DNA from: Chamaecyparis obtusa
Lineage: Eukaryota; Streptophyta; Pinopsida; Cupressales; Cupressaceae
Length of the DNA stretch: 64,000 nucleotides
Assembly: GCA_027943335.1 (NCBI GenBank)
Contig: BSBK01000524.1
Span: 310,001 to 374,000, forward strand
Reading direction: 5' to 3'
Part shown: one piece after another, positions 1 to 13,254 of the stretch
Layout of the letters: every line of letters starts with the position of its first letter
Position numbering within the stretch: the first letter of the stretch is position 1
Program-made: the position numbers and the translations under genes
Notes under the pieces: generated by a model
Database searches by the model: none
Told to the model about the DNA's origin: nothing
The model's input: only the letters and a program-made list of their open reading frames with translations

Positions 1-1779
1 ACCTTTCTTCTTTCTTTCCTTTTCAAAATTATAAATTATTGTACATATTGTACACATATGTAAATATTTAAAATAATAGTAGATAGGCTGTACTAGATAA
101 AACCCCTATAAATGTACAGTTTTGGATAATTTCAAGGGTTTGTAGAATTGATAATTTTGAGGCACCATAGTATTAGAATTATCTAGTTTCTTCTTTCATA
201 ATTTTTAACATTTGGATTTACTTTCATGCTCTTTGGGAGCCTTGTATGCACAACTAGTGATGATTGGAATTTATTATCTATAGTAAAAAAAAATCAATTT
301 CTTTTGTGCTATGTGAGCACACATTGGTTATTAGTAAAGAATGCATCATTTACTTGCTATGTCTTCCTTTACTCAAGAATCTATATTATTTTACATCTAT
401 TGATTGATGATCATGCATGTTAGTAGTTTTACTATTTATTTTGAGTAAATTTGATGGTATAAATGGTAAAGTGATTGTAGGTAGGTTCATGATTTTCCTA
501 ACCATGTCCTATCTTTTGAAGTTTCTTTTTAAGTATGCCCTAATGTTTTCTCATGGGAAATCTAATGTCTATCAGGACCTACCCAAAATTAGTAAGCACC
601 TTGAACAAATATTTGTATACCTAACTTAGTTAGTCCAACACCATCGTGCTTAATACCCAGGTGCTTGGGAGGAAAGGGAAATCCTCTCCCTTCCCCTCTT
701 TCAAGTGGAGTTGGCCGATGCACACACAAATCCACCTCATCTCAAACATTGTTGACTCCTTTGCACAAAAGTTGCCTTAGCACAACTCACAATTAAAAAT
801 CAAATTTTAATTAAAATATTATTTAATATTGCTTATTTTGAAATATTTATAATTTAATATTAATTAATAATATATTTTAAGTATTAAATTTATATCATTA
901 ATATAATATATTTTAATCTAATAAAATATTGATATTTTTGTTTAAATCGTTAAATAATTAAAAATATACATCATTATTTAATAAATAAGACCACTAATGT
1001 TTGGTAATTAAAATGTTAATTAATATTTAAAAAACCTATATCTAATATCTCTTATTTAATTAAATATCCTCTTAGTGACATTTAATCAGTGTCTATATTT
1101 ATACGTATATAAGCATATAATTATCGTTAACTATCAATTACCTTACGAAACACATTTAATTGAAAGGGCATACATATATATTTATTGAGTTGATTTTTGT
1201 TGCCATGATTAATTTAATATCACCAACTAAACACAGTGACAAGTATAAACATTATTCAATAATTTTTCTCTTAATAATAATATTTTAATAATACAAACAT
1301 TTGTAGCTAATGGTATAATTACCTTATTTAATAACACTCGTATAATTACTAAATATTATTTATAATTAATTACAATGCTATTTATATCTACTAACACAAT
1401 ACTATTTTAACCAAAAACTTTTAATGCACACTATCATAATTAGGTTAATACTTAATATTAATTCCATAACCTCACATAGACTTAAGATATGATACATATC
1501 CACCATGTAAGAAATAAAACTAGTGAAAGTATCAAACCTAGCTTGCATACTCATAATAAGATAAATGGATACATGTGGCCTTGACAAATCCAATAGGGTA
1601 GGAAAGATAGATAGTTTTCTTTACATAGGACAATGACTTAGGGTTAGGAATACTTTGGGCATAAACTTTATCTCCTCTCTTCTACCAACAAAACATCTGT
1701 AAGGTTACACTCAAACTTTCTAATTTAGGTGAAGTCGATGCCAAGTACTTGCAACCCTACAATGCAAAGATGAGAATGT
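1..1779. other. AT-rich intergenic sequence, no gene seen
   Basis: Reading both strands gives only short frames with no recognisable domain. The stretch 780-1400 is extremely AT-rich, with many ATTTAAT/TTAATA words, as in old decayed repeats or matrix-attachment-like DNA. No LTR ends or terminal inverted repeats were recognised here. Confidence 0.6.
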
Positions 1780-1841
1780 ACATACACACACACATACATG
1801 CATACATACATACATACATACATACATCCATACATACATAC
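1780..1841. repeat. (CATA)n microsatellite
   Basis: A run of CACA followed by about 14 CATA units with a few interruptions (CATG, CATCCA). Short frames across it encode only MYVC-type repeats and are not genes. Confidence 0.9.
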
Positions 1842-2028
1842 TAAAAGGAAAATAAAAGAGATCAAGGAAATAACAATAATCCATGAGACTTAGATGATGA
1901 AAGAGTGTCACCATGAGAATTGAAAATACTTGGAGCAAGCACCCAAAGAGAAAGACAAGGAGACAAGAAGTTTTGAAAGGGTAAAAACAAAGAAAAACCC
2001 CTCGTGTTACTATGAATGAGAAGAAGCC

Positions 2029-2030
<2 letters not shown>

Positions 2031-2075
<45 letters not shown>
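2031..2075. repeat. (GA)n microsatellite
   Basis: An uninterrupted GA dinucleotide run of about 22 units. On the opposite strand it gives a meaningless SLSLSL frame. Confidence 0.95.
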
Positions 2076-2078
<3 letters not shown>

Positions 2079-3194
2079 CTCATTTAAAATAACATCATTG
2101 TGTAGAAATTAGAGAGAGGGTCATCTTTTAAATAGAGATAAGGAGATGAGTTACAAAGTAACTCACAAATATATGAATGCCAACATTCATAATCAGTGTG
2201 TGCAAAGTGTCAACATCCTCTTAAGGAGGATAAAATAATCTCCATAATAAAGGAATTGCAAGAAATGACATGTCCTCCCACATGTAATGGAGGACAAAAT
2301 ACATGTAGGTATTCCATAGGAATATCCTAATTAAATAAATACAACCAAGGAAAGATTAATTTTCTAACACGCACACATACATACATACATATATATCACA
2401 ATGACAAGCAATGATGGGGATTGATACATCATTTAGATCTCACAAGTGAGTGACTATGTCTTTGTCCCCCATCATACAAATACATTAACCAAAAACATAA
2501 ACATATCTATCCATCATGAGTGCATGTGCAGATATAAGAGTTAGTATCTCAATGAATAAAAAATCAATTATATCATCATCATATGCCTAACATGATTATA
2601 TAAACAACATTCAAATATAAGAAAGAAGCACATAATAATAACCATATCAATGTAATTGCATCATCATGATGTACTACCATAACATAAAAGTATCATTAAA
2701 AATACAATGAAGATATGGAACATGCATAGAAGGTTCTACATAGATTTTGCTCACATAATTTATAATCATGGCATATGAGAGGGTATTACATCCTCCCCAT
2801 TTAGAATTTGACTTAGTCCTAGAAGTCATAAATTTAATATAGAAAACATGTCAAATAGATTAATTCTAATATTAAAGTCAATATTACCAATAATTTTAAT
2901 TTTCAGGGTCCCTACATTGATAATGAATAATTTTTCACAAAGGATCAAACATAAAACATTTATATAACCATCTCAAACATACTTATTAGTAACATAATTT
3001 TAAACTTATTTTACTATAATACATACCAAATCTTCTCTTCCAAGAAAGAAAAAGTTAGGCAATACAATATTCATTTCTCTATTCCATAAACCAATCTTAT
3101 CCTAAGGTAATAATAATTTATACATATAATGATCATAATGATATATGTAATTAACCAACATGATAATTTTTTTTAATATGAAAACTAAACAAAC
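2076..3194. other. AT-rich intergenic sequence
   Basis: No coding frame is supported. The only structured spot is a purine tract next to a TGTAATACCC word on the minus strand near 2789-2802, listed separately. Confidence 0.5.
2789..2802 (-). other. Possible polypurine tract and LTR start, minus strand
   Basis: On the minus strand the sequence reads AAATGGGGAGGA followed directly by TGTAATACCC. A G-rich purine tract abutting TGTAATACCC is the usual look of the 3' LTR start of plant Ty3/gypsy elements. No matching LTR partner was found by eye, so this may be a remnant of an element running leftward from here. Confidence 0.3.
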
Positions 3195-4169
<975 letters not shown>

Positions 4170-4174
4170 ACATG

Positions 4175-5297
4175 TTGGCAAGTTGTCTATACTGAGGTAT
4201 ATGACTAGATATAGTGTTGTCATTATGGAAACAAAGTCATATAGCAGTTTGGAGTAAGCACACCTGATGAGAAGATCATAAATCGGCTAAGTGTTGAAGA
4301 TTGGACAGTGTACAGAGTTCCTACAGCTCAGAGAATCAGCGCACATGTGTGCAGATGAATTATGGTGTGTGCCCTAGAATTTAAGTTGGTTAGACTATAT
4401 TCTTGCTTAGTCTATGAGCACATGATCAGATGTGAAAAGATGTGAAAGTTACAGTCAATTGAAGTTGCACAACCAGTATGTGCCAGCAAAGAACAAAACA
4501 TGGAGCCAACAGTTAGTATTTTGGTTTGTGATTGTAAAGTAATATTGTAAAGGCTATGCACCTATTGTATTTAGGTTTCTGACATGTTTATATGTATAAT
4601 TGTAAGCACGCTTAAGCCAATTCATTTGGAAGCATTGTTTGTAATTAGTTATAGGGCTGACCTAATTGTGTATTTTGTATGAGCACATAAATATAAGGTG
4701 CACCCATTGTATTTGGTATGGAAGTTGAAAGAGAGTTTTGATAAGCAGAGCATAGGTATGCAAAGACAACATAACATGTATTAGAGATTTTCTAGAGGTC
4801 AAAGCATCAACACACCAAAGGAACTGATCTGACAAGCAGTGTCAAAGTAACAGTTCACCTGGTAGATATAGTGTGTATCTGATATCAGAAGGTTGTAGCC
4901 TTCACCATTTGAGTAGTGAGCTCTAGGACAGTGAGTCCAATCCCCTAATAGGGATCATTTTAAAAGACTCCTAACAAGGTTTGACCCTTAACAAGGTCTA
5001 TTGTACTTAAAGCATTGTAAAGCTACTCCTAACAGGGTAAAGGATCTTCTAACAAGGATCACAAAACACTAGTGCAGAATATTAGTGGGTGTCAATTCCC
5101 ATTGGGGTTTTTACCTATTTGGGTTTCCCCATAATCATATTAGCATCAAGTGTTGATTTCATGTTTCATGTTTATGTGAATGTTTAATTCAGTACTTAAG
5201 CATTTAAAGACCAGTATAAAGATTAAAGTGAAAAGTAAAGTTTAGTGAACACTGATTCAGCCCCCCCGCCCCCCCCCTCTCAGTGTTCCCATTCCTA
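4175..5297 (+). repeat. E1 5' LTR
   Basis: Direct repeat of 10301-11421. It begins TTGGCAAGTTG and ends CATTCCTA. It contains a TATA-like word (AAATATAAGG near 4690) in a promoter-like position and a C-rich tract at about 5262-5278 just before the end. The series of CTAACAAGG-type words before the C tract resembles other LTRs of this type, including those of element A. Confidence 0.88.
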
Positions 5298-5302
5298 AAA
5301 AT

Positions 5303-5314
5303 TGGTATCAGAGC
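5303..5314 (+). other. E1 primer-binding site (iMet tRNA type)
   Basis: TGGTATCAGAGC lies 5 bases after the 5' LTR. This is the standard 12-base complement of the plant initiator-Met tRNA 3' end used by most Copia and many gypsy elements. Confidence 0.92.
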
Positions 5315-5354
5315 TTTGGTCCTTAGCATATAACTTTAACCACTTGAGGAGATC

Positions 5355-6480
5355 ATGGATAAAGTAGAAATGAAACATCTAAAGAAAAATCTTGAAGCCG
5401 CTCTTGAAGACCTAGACAATTCAGAAAGAGAAATTGAAGAACTTAAAGAAAAATTCAGCGATGCTCAATTAGTTATCAAAATACTAAGAAAGGATTTGAA
5501 AGGACACTCTAATAGTGAACTTGAAGAAAAGGTCAAGAAGTTAAGTGAAGAAAATGCATCCTTATTAAATCAGCTTGAAGAATTTGACGACAAACTGATG
5601 AACAATCAAGATGTCTATAATGAACAAGTCAAGGAGAATCTTCAACTCAATGAAGAACTAAGGGAAGCTAACTTGGAAGTCTTGGAGCTAAGGAATATCC
5701 AAGAAATCTTGGAATCTGAATTACAAAAGGCAAAGGATCATATTGAAAAGTTACACACCAGTGTTGATTTGGTAGAATCTCAATTGTATGCAAGAAGAGC
5801 CAAAGGAGACACTAGCTCTATTGGATATAGTAAAGCACAAAATTAGATTGAAAATATGTGAGCAAGAAAGGATTCACAAAAGGACTCTACTAATGATGAA
5901 AAGACTAAAGATCAAACCAAAGATAATGGTGGACCACCTAAGAATTGAGTGCAAGCAAGTAGAATGCACCTGTTTTGCATGTAACAAACATGGACACATT
6001 ATGAGGAACTGTACATAGGTAAGACCTTTTAATGGTTACTATTATTCATGCAACAAGTTTTGTCATAGAGCTATGAATTGCAAGACTAGTAAGAAGAACA
6101 TGATTCAGCAAGATCAGAGAAATTAGAATCAGATAAATGTAAGAAGTTCTCAGAATGTTACATGCCGGATATGTAACTATAATGGTCACATAGAAAAATA
6201 ATGTAGAATGGTGACTCATGTCAATGTACTAAGGAATATAAGACCTCCAGTCATTTGTCACTCTTGTAACAAGGCTAGACATATCTCAAGGTTCTATAGA
6301 TCAAGGACACAAGGTCAGGGAAGCCCTAAAAAAGATAAAGAACCAGTTTTGGATCCCATAGGAGAAGTTAATTTTGTCAAAGCCTTAGATAATGTGAGCA
6401 CGATTTGGTCAGAGAAAAAGGACATGACTGATGAGAATGTAATGGATGCATCCGTAGTGGACACACCCTCTACATCTAGA
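5355..6480 (+). pseudogene. E1 gag-like coiled-coil / CCHC zinc-knuckle protein (decayed)
   Basis: Starts 41 bases after the primer site with MDKVEMKHLKKN. The first 163 codons are open and almost entirely charged heptad sequence (E/K/L-rich), a predicted long coiled coil. A frame change near 5788-5850 leads to a series of zinc knuckles: CFACNKHGHIMRNC (about 5973-6013), a degenerate CNKFCHRAMNC (about 6049-6081), CRICNYNGHIEK (about 6163-6198, cut by a stop) and CHSCNKARHI (about 6259-6290). Retroviral nucleocapsid knuckles bind element RNA. I see no clear capsid domain of the usual Copia or gypsy kind, which is odd for a gag. Stops and at least one frameshift make this copy non-functional. 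Its equivalent in element A has the same coiled-coil-then-knuckles order. Confidence 0.7.
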
Positions 6481-6914
6481 TAAATGGCCCTCAAGGTCAT
6501 AGGGGGAGCTAATTTAGCTCTAGACCCCTGCATGGATGGTATACTCATCTTCAGAGTATGTGCCTTTGGACTTAAGATTTTGGAGTGTATAGGAACCTTC
6601 GTGCAAGAGTGAACATGTTGAATGTTAGCAGAACTTGAGTTACAAATTTTGAAGTGACAACCTAGTTTACGTGACTTGCATTAATGGTAGAATTTTCACT
6701 TTTAAGTACATAAAGTTATTTAATTGCTCATTGCATTCAAATTTAGAGTGATAGAGAGCAGAAAGAGCCTTGGAATTTGTTGTGAATATTTGGAGATTGA
6801 ACTATCAGTGTTTGTAGTGCATTTGGTCAGTTGTAGAAACCCTAGCTCATTGTGCCGATTCAAAAGTCATCAAATTATCTTAGAGATCAGTTGGAAAGAA
6901 TTTATCAATAAGTC
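6481..6914 (+). other. E1 spacer between the two coding regions
   Basis: About 430 bases with no convincing frame, separating the gag-like region from ORF2. Element A has a comparable spacer (17727-18218). A promoter or splice acceptor for ORF2 could lie here, but none can be named from sequence alone. Confidence 0.4.
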
Positions 6915-9900
6915 ATGGCCACTCCCATTATTTATGATGTTGCTAAGAAGAAAAGATATGTTTTCAAGAGGCACCCTTTCAAATCAACCCTAGATTATTT
7001 AGAGGAGCTTTCTCCTACATGCCTATGAGCATCATGCATGTGGAAGACATTAGGGCTTACATTTACTGTAAGAAGGAACCAGTTGGATGGATAGGCTTAG
7101 GGTGCACATGGATACCATGCTAAAACCAGACAAGGCATTCATGAATGAATATGTAAAATGGAATGATCATCCTATTATTGAGTATGCTATGGCATATGAA
7201 TTCTATGAGACAGAATGGACAAAGATATTGTTAAGAAGAATTCATGATGATTTGTTTTGGATTGGTGATGTACCAGTTAGAATCACCAGTGACTTGATTC
7301 ATGAGATGCTAGGCCTTTCTAGGATAGGCATCGTCCTTCCTATGGGCAAGGATGTCAGGAAAATAGTTGAGTAGACTTGTAAGTCTAGGAGTGATAGGTG
7401 TGGCATGACAATAGAGCCTATTGAACAAGCAAACATCAAATTGATGTCAATGATACTAGGTTACAGGTTTCATCACATCAGTAGGGTGAATAGTGTGTAT
7501 GTGGGCACTATTCTAGGAGCCATCATACTTGTGAAGGAAGATGTAGAGTACAACTTGTGTGAGATCTTGCATGCATAGTTGATTGATAACATCAAGGCTA
7601 TCAAACATGACAAGACAAAGATATTTAGGTTTGGGTCCCTAATCATCTATATGTACCTTCATATAGTTGGAAAATTTTTAGATATGTATTTGGACAAATC
7701 TATTCCAACCATGCCACAGATATCCCTCAAAGCATCCACTGAAAGTGTATTGAGAGACTATGTAACATTGGAATTGAAGACCTTTAGGGTTAAGATGTAG
7801 ATGAGATACATAATTCTAGAGAACATTGTGGAAAAGTATAAGGATACAATATGCTTTATGGTTGAAACTGATAATACTTGTATGGAAGCTATTGAGCCTA
7901 GAACTAAGTGGATTCATCCACTTGGCTATGAGGTAGAGGAACAAGTCCTTGAAGCATATGCGCAGGTACCACTGTCAACCCCCAAAGATCCCAATGAACC
8001 TAGGTGGGGAACTTATGAGGAAAAGACAAGGGAAGTTGATGCTAAACTAAAAAATGGAGAAACTAAGAGGAAAGCCTCTAAAATCACATCAGAAATCTTG
8101 AGAATACATGGTGTGTCTCAAGCAGACCTTGAAAAGGAAAGGGAAGAGAAGATTTCTTTGGAATTAAAAAGTGTAGCAATGGAAAAAGAACAAGAAGATC
8201 CTAAGATGAAGAAAATAAAAATTGAAAAAGATGACAATCAGAAGGATATGACTGATGAAACTCCTTCCGCGCCCAAAGAAACTAGTGATTTCAATGCTCC
8301 TCCAGAGTATAAGCCTATAATAAAAAGGAAGAAAGTAATTAGCACTAGTCATCCATCCTCATGAGCATTAAGGAGCAAGAAAACCATTTAAGCACCTCCT
8401 AAGGCAGGATTCAGACCTAGCCTTAAAGTATTGAGCACTAGAATTGTTGATGAGGGTAGAATTGATCAAGTAGGGAAGTTTTTTGAAACTTATAGTGAGA
8501 TTGAAAAATTAGAGATACATGATATGATTGTCAAGCATATGATAAAGTTTAAGAAGACTAGATAAGGTATGGGAAATAATGGTCACCTTAAAAAGACAAG
8601 CCACTAAAGAAGATCTTAGAATAAGGGAACAAATTCTTGATTCCTCTCTCCCGGTATGCTCTATTAAAGAAAGGTCATTATTACTAAATCTGGTAAAGCC
8701 ACACTTAAGAAAAAAGATGAGGACACTTCACCTCATGAACAAAGACTATGAGCTGATTTCTCAGGAAACAAAGAAGGCTTTTGAGAAGGTACTCTTAGAG
8801 TAGAACATGAAACCTAAGTCTGCACCCATCTCTCAAGCACCTAGAAAGCAAGACATTACAATAGAGACCATCAAGGTACAGTCTACAAGTCCTCAAGATT
8901 CAGCACCTATAGTGGAAGTACAAACTAAGTTGGATAAGTTTGTGCCCATGTCAGAAGCACTCAAGGACAACACCATTATCATTGATAATGTGGAGATAAC
9001 CATGGCGGCCACTGACATAGAATTGGACAAGTTTGAGGAAGCTTTTGTGAGCACACAAGAAGCTAAAATCTTATGCAGCAGCTCACCTCCCACTCATCAA
9101 GAAGAAGTGCTTATTGAAGACATATCAGATGAGAAAGAAGAAGAAAAGAAAGAAGTAGAAAAGAAAGAAGGAGAAGAGGAAAAAGAAAGTAAAAATGAAT
9201 CTTCTATTGAACTAGTCTCAGTGAAACAAGAAGTGATGGATAGCACTCCCATCACTCCTTCCTCAACATTGTTGTCAAGTTTGACACCTGACACATCAGT
9301 TTGGACTCATGGAAAGAGGAAGACTTGATTAAGTTCAGTGTCTTGGCTATGGAGAAAGCAAAGGAGAAACAAGTCATGAGAAATCCTCTCCATGTGGAAT
9401 TTGTGAACATATTGAACAATCTTTGTCTAGAAGACAAGAAAGTGTCCAAGGTACATTTGGTTGATGATGTAACTACAATCATATCATAGTTCAAAAGCAA
9501 TTTTTCTAGCCTAGAAGAATTTGCATCCATAGTGGCAGAAGAGAAGTACTTAAAGAAGAGACTTGATGAATTGATGAGCAACTTTTCTCTAGATCTAAAT
9601 TCACTCAAAATAGGACAAGCATCTCTAAAAGAATTTTCTGATCAAGGAAGCAAATTCATTGTAGACTGCATGGATCACGATAAGCTTACTGATGCCCATA
9701 TCAAGGAAATAAAAGAAGTAGAAGCTATGATTGAGTATGTGAAGAGTTTAGTGATAGACACATCCACTAATATAAACATGTGCAACAATATCTACCAAGA
9801 TCAGTTGGACACATTTGAGAAGGTAGAGAAAGAGATGGCAAAGATAAGGTCTAGACAGACTCAGTTGAGGAATGCTCTTGCGCCCTCACTAGACATTCTC

Positions 9901-10055
9901 AATCAGAACATATAGGAGATTGATGCCACCATGATAACTTATGATCAAGGTCCAAGCATGGATTTGAAAAAGATGGAGAAGCTTCAATATGCTTTATGCA
10001 CCCATCTCCAGATAGTTAACTCATTGATAACTTTTTTGGAAGAAGGAGATCCATA
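6915..10055 (+). pseudogene. E1 ORF2: uncharacterised retrotransposon protein (decayed)
   Basis: Starts MATPIIYDVAKKKRYVFK and can be followed for about 3.1 kb through several stops (7372, 7576, 7798) and frame changes. Recognisable blocks are an N-terminal globular region (7087-7374) with WTKILLRRIHDDLFWIG and ITSDLIHEMLGLS, a second block (7579-8364) with VEKYKDTICFMVETDNTC, then a long lysine/glutamate-rich tail (8100-9290) and a helical C-terminal part (9301-10055). Element A ORF2 has matching blocks in the same order: DEWIRIILSRVHKQSMWLDG, and VENYKDTICFLADTDTC. I do not recognise the family and see no polymerase, integrase or protease motif. It may be a structural or RNA-binding accessory protein; this is inference only. 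Confidence 0.65.
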
Positions 10056-10143
10056 ATCTCAAGATAGCATATCCGGATGTTTTCCCTAAGTAAGTATGTG
10101 CAAATACAATTTTTTTTTTTTGATACACCTTTGTCATTAATGT

Positions 10144-10297
10144 CAAAGGGGGAGTTGTGTATAGAATATGGAGTATATATATAGGGAGTTATAAGATTAT
10201 GTATAAAGAATGTATAGAAGACAAAAGTTTTTTGTGTTAAGGGATAGTTAGCAACTTGGCCATATTCCTTTATTGCCATCAATGAAAAAGAAGGAGA
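10144..10297 (+). other. E1 polypurine tracts
   Basis: Two purine runs precede the 3' LTR: CAAAGGGGGAG (10144-10154), identical in core to the tract abutting element A's 3' LTR, and AAAAAGAAGGAGA (10285-10297), which lies 3 bases before the E1 3' LTR. The second is the likely primer for plus-strand synthesis in E1. Element A also has two such tracts. Confidence 0.6.
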
Positions 10298-10300
10298 TTA

Positions 10301-11421
10301 TTGGAAAGTTGTCTATACTGAGGTATATGAATAGATATAGTATTTTCATTATGGCAACAAAGTCATAAAGTAGTTTGGAGTCAGCGCACCTAATGAGAAG
10401 ATCAGAAATTAGCAAAGTGTTGAAGACTGGACAGTGTACAGAGTTCCTGCAGCTTAGAGCATCAGCGCACGTGTTTACAGATGAATTATGGTGTGTGCCC
10501 TAGAAGTTAAGTTGGTTAGACTATATTCTTTCTTAGTCTATGAGCACATGATCAGATGTACAAAGATGTGAAAGTTACAATTAGTTGAAGTTTCACAGCC
10601 AGTATGTGCCAGCAGAGAACAGAACATGGAGCTGACAGTTAGTATTTTGGTTTGTGATTGTAAAATATTGTAAAGGATATGAGCCTATTGTATTAAGGTT
10701 TCCAACATGTTTATATGTATAATTGTAAGCACACTTAAGCCAATTCATTTGGAAGCTTTGTTTGTAATTAGTTATAGGGCCGACCTAATTGTGTATTTTG
10801 TATGAGCACATAAATATAAGGTGCACCCATTATATTCGGTATGGAAGTTGAAAGAGAGTTGTGATAAGCAGAGAAAAGGTATGTGAAGACAACATAAGAT
10901 ATATTAGAGCTTTTCTAGAGTTCAAAGCATCAGCACACCAAAGAAACTGATCTGACAAGTAGTGTCAAAGTAACAGTTCACCTGATAGATATAGTGTGTA
11001 TCTAATATCAGAAGGTTGTAGCCTTCACCATTTGAGAAGTGAGCTATAGGATAGTGAGTCCACTCCCCTAATAGGGATCATTGTAAAAGACTCCTAATAG
11101 GGTCTGACCCTTAACAAGGTCTACTGTACTTAAAGCATTGTCAAGCTACTCCTAACAGGGTAAAGGATCTTCTAACAAGGATCACAAAACACTAGTGCAA
11201 AATATTAGTGGGTGTCAATTCCCACCGGGGTTTTTACCTATTTTGGTTTCCCCGTAATCATATTAGTGTCAAGTGTTGATTTCATGTTTCATGTTTATGT
11301 GAATGTTTAATTCAATACTTAAGCATTTAAAGATCAGTATAAAGATTAAAGTGAAAAGTAAAGTTTAGTGAACACTGATTCACCCCCCCCCCCCCCCCCC
11401 CTCTCAGTGTTCCCATTCCTA
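10301..11421 (+). repeat. E1 3' LTR
   Basis: Direct repeat of 4175-5297, starting TTGGAAAGTTG and ending CATTCCTA, with a pure C run of about 20 bases at 11382-11401. Scattered substitutions relative to the 5' LTR indicate an old insertion. Confidence 0.88.
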
Positions 11422-13254
11422 ACATGACATAAGTCAATGGTCAAGCTATGCTAAGAAAAAATAAATAAATAAATGAGATTAATGAGCACGAGCCAAGATT
11501 ACTTATCAAGGGTACATAGTGAGAACATGACTCCTAGAGTTTCTAATGTAGAAACATGGGCTCTAATACTAGATGTAACACCCCTCCTAAGAACTCATAA
11601 ATATAAGGTCTAAATTAGACATAAAGGCAATGTAAATATTTTTTTATATTAAAAAGAGAAGTACATACAACATACAATTATTGTAACTTACATGAACAAA
11701 GTAGTAAATGAAGAAGCAACTTACCCTAATATTTAACTTTAACATCCTTAATGAAATTTATCATTTGGAAGTGCAATTATAGAACTAACCTATATATCAT
11801 CTAAGATTCTCATGACGTTTCTTCTTAAAACAACAATAAAAACAAAAATGAATTAACTAAAAATATTATCAAGTGGATTAAGCTAGGTTTATTTTAAAAC
11901 CCAAATTCAAATACCCATAGTTCATGCTTTCATCAATATGCAGTGTACATCTATCAAAAAACAAATGAAATATACAAATTTATTACATCTTATATAGTAG
12001 CATTTATTAAATAATCCCAACTATTACATCATTGTCATAAGTACAATTTATAACCTATCTTTACATGTTTAAAAGATCATGATCATGAATAAAGTTACAT
12101 CCTTAGAAGTACAATTATATCTTTCCCACGATATATCTTAATACATCAAGTAGCACAATGAAATTGAATACATATCATGGTACAATATAATGAAGCATCT
12201 CCAAGTAGAAATAGTATGATGTCATAAAAAATGAATCATCCAAGTGCATGAACAAGAATTTTAGACCTCAATGGTAGAAGAATCACTACCACCTAACCAC
12301 ATGAAACCATGAAGCCCACCCCATTTTGCTAAGGAAATAGACACCTTGTTCCACATAGACAAACATCCAGAACAATGAAGGGATGTATATAATTCAAATC
12401 ATAGGTTAACACAAGGGTTTATGAAAATGATAGAAGAGATGCAATTAACGGATACAAGAGGCAACCACAACATCTATGGAAGAAACCTAGGCTACATTTA
12501 GGAGAGTGTCATCACATGACTTTCAACTTGAGTTACCCTGGACTAGTCGCTCTACAACCTCAAACTCTTAAGTAAGACTCATGTGGAACCAAAATATCCT
12601 CTCATGAATATGAGGAAATCTAGTCATACCTACTCACTAGGTATCATCCCATTCTCATCCTTAGCCTATACGAGAGTTCAAGGAATGGGTGAAGCACCTT
12701 TATTAGTGGTATCCTCAATTTTATTAATAAATACTTATTACTTTTAATAACCCACAATGGGTTACCCTTGCCTAGCCACTTTAGGGACATGAACCCCCAT
12801 TGCAAGCCACTCCCCTATGATGTACCTAGATAACCTCCCCTAATGCTCCAAAATAAAAAGAAAAAGAGAAAGAAAATCCAATTACCATTAAAAATTCCTC
12901 CTAAATTCATCAAATCAAAGAAACCACAAAAGGAGTGTTGGATCATAAGAAAAGAATCTCAAATAAACATGAAAATCCCAACTATTGAACCTCTATACTA
13001 ACATCAAATAAGTCTTCAAACAAACCACTTGAAGAAAATCATCTAGGAACACTTCTTGGTTCCATGACATAGTCTAATTTCCAAACTCACATAGTTTACA
13101 TATTCTAAAATCGACAATAACATGATCAAGATCCATACCCTCGGTAAGAGTCATAAGACCTTCATGATAAAAAAAATCACACCGCATTCAAATAATTCCA
13201 AAATCATATGCAACTAAAAATGATAATATAAGACAAATTTAATCCAATTAGATA

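Larger units (their letters stand above)
4175..11421 (+). mobile_element. E1: complete LTR retrotransposon lacking pol
   Basis: Two direct repeats of about 1.12 kb flank a 5-kb interior and are bordered by the same 5 bases, ACATG (4170-4174 and 11422-11426). The element has a primer site TGGTATCAGAGC after the 5' LTR and a purine tract before the 3' LTR. The interior holds a decayed coiled-coil/zinc-knuckle gene and a second decayed gene (ORF2). I found no protease, integrase, reverse transcriptase or RNase H motifs. The iMet-type primer site and C-rich LTR 3' ends suggest a Copia-derived, non-autonomous element that would depend on enzymes from a partner. The LTRs differ at many sites by eye, so the insertion is not recent. 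Element A in this window has the same architecture. Confidence 0.85.

Noticed and set aside
4173..11424. TG...CA borders for E1
   Set aside because: The inner LTR ends lack TG and CA, and these bases overlap an exact ACATG target duplication; kept only as an alternative.
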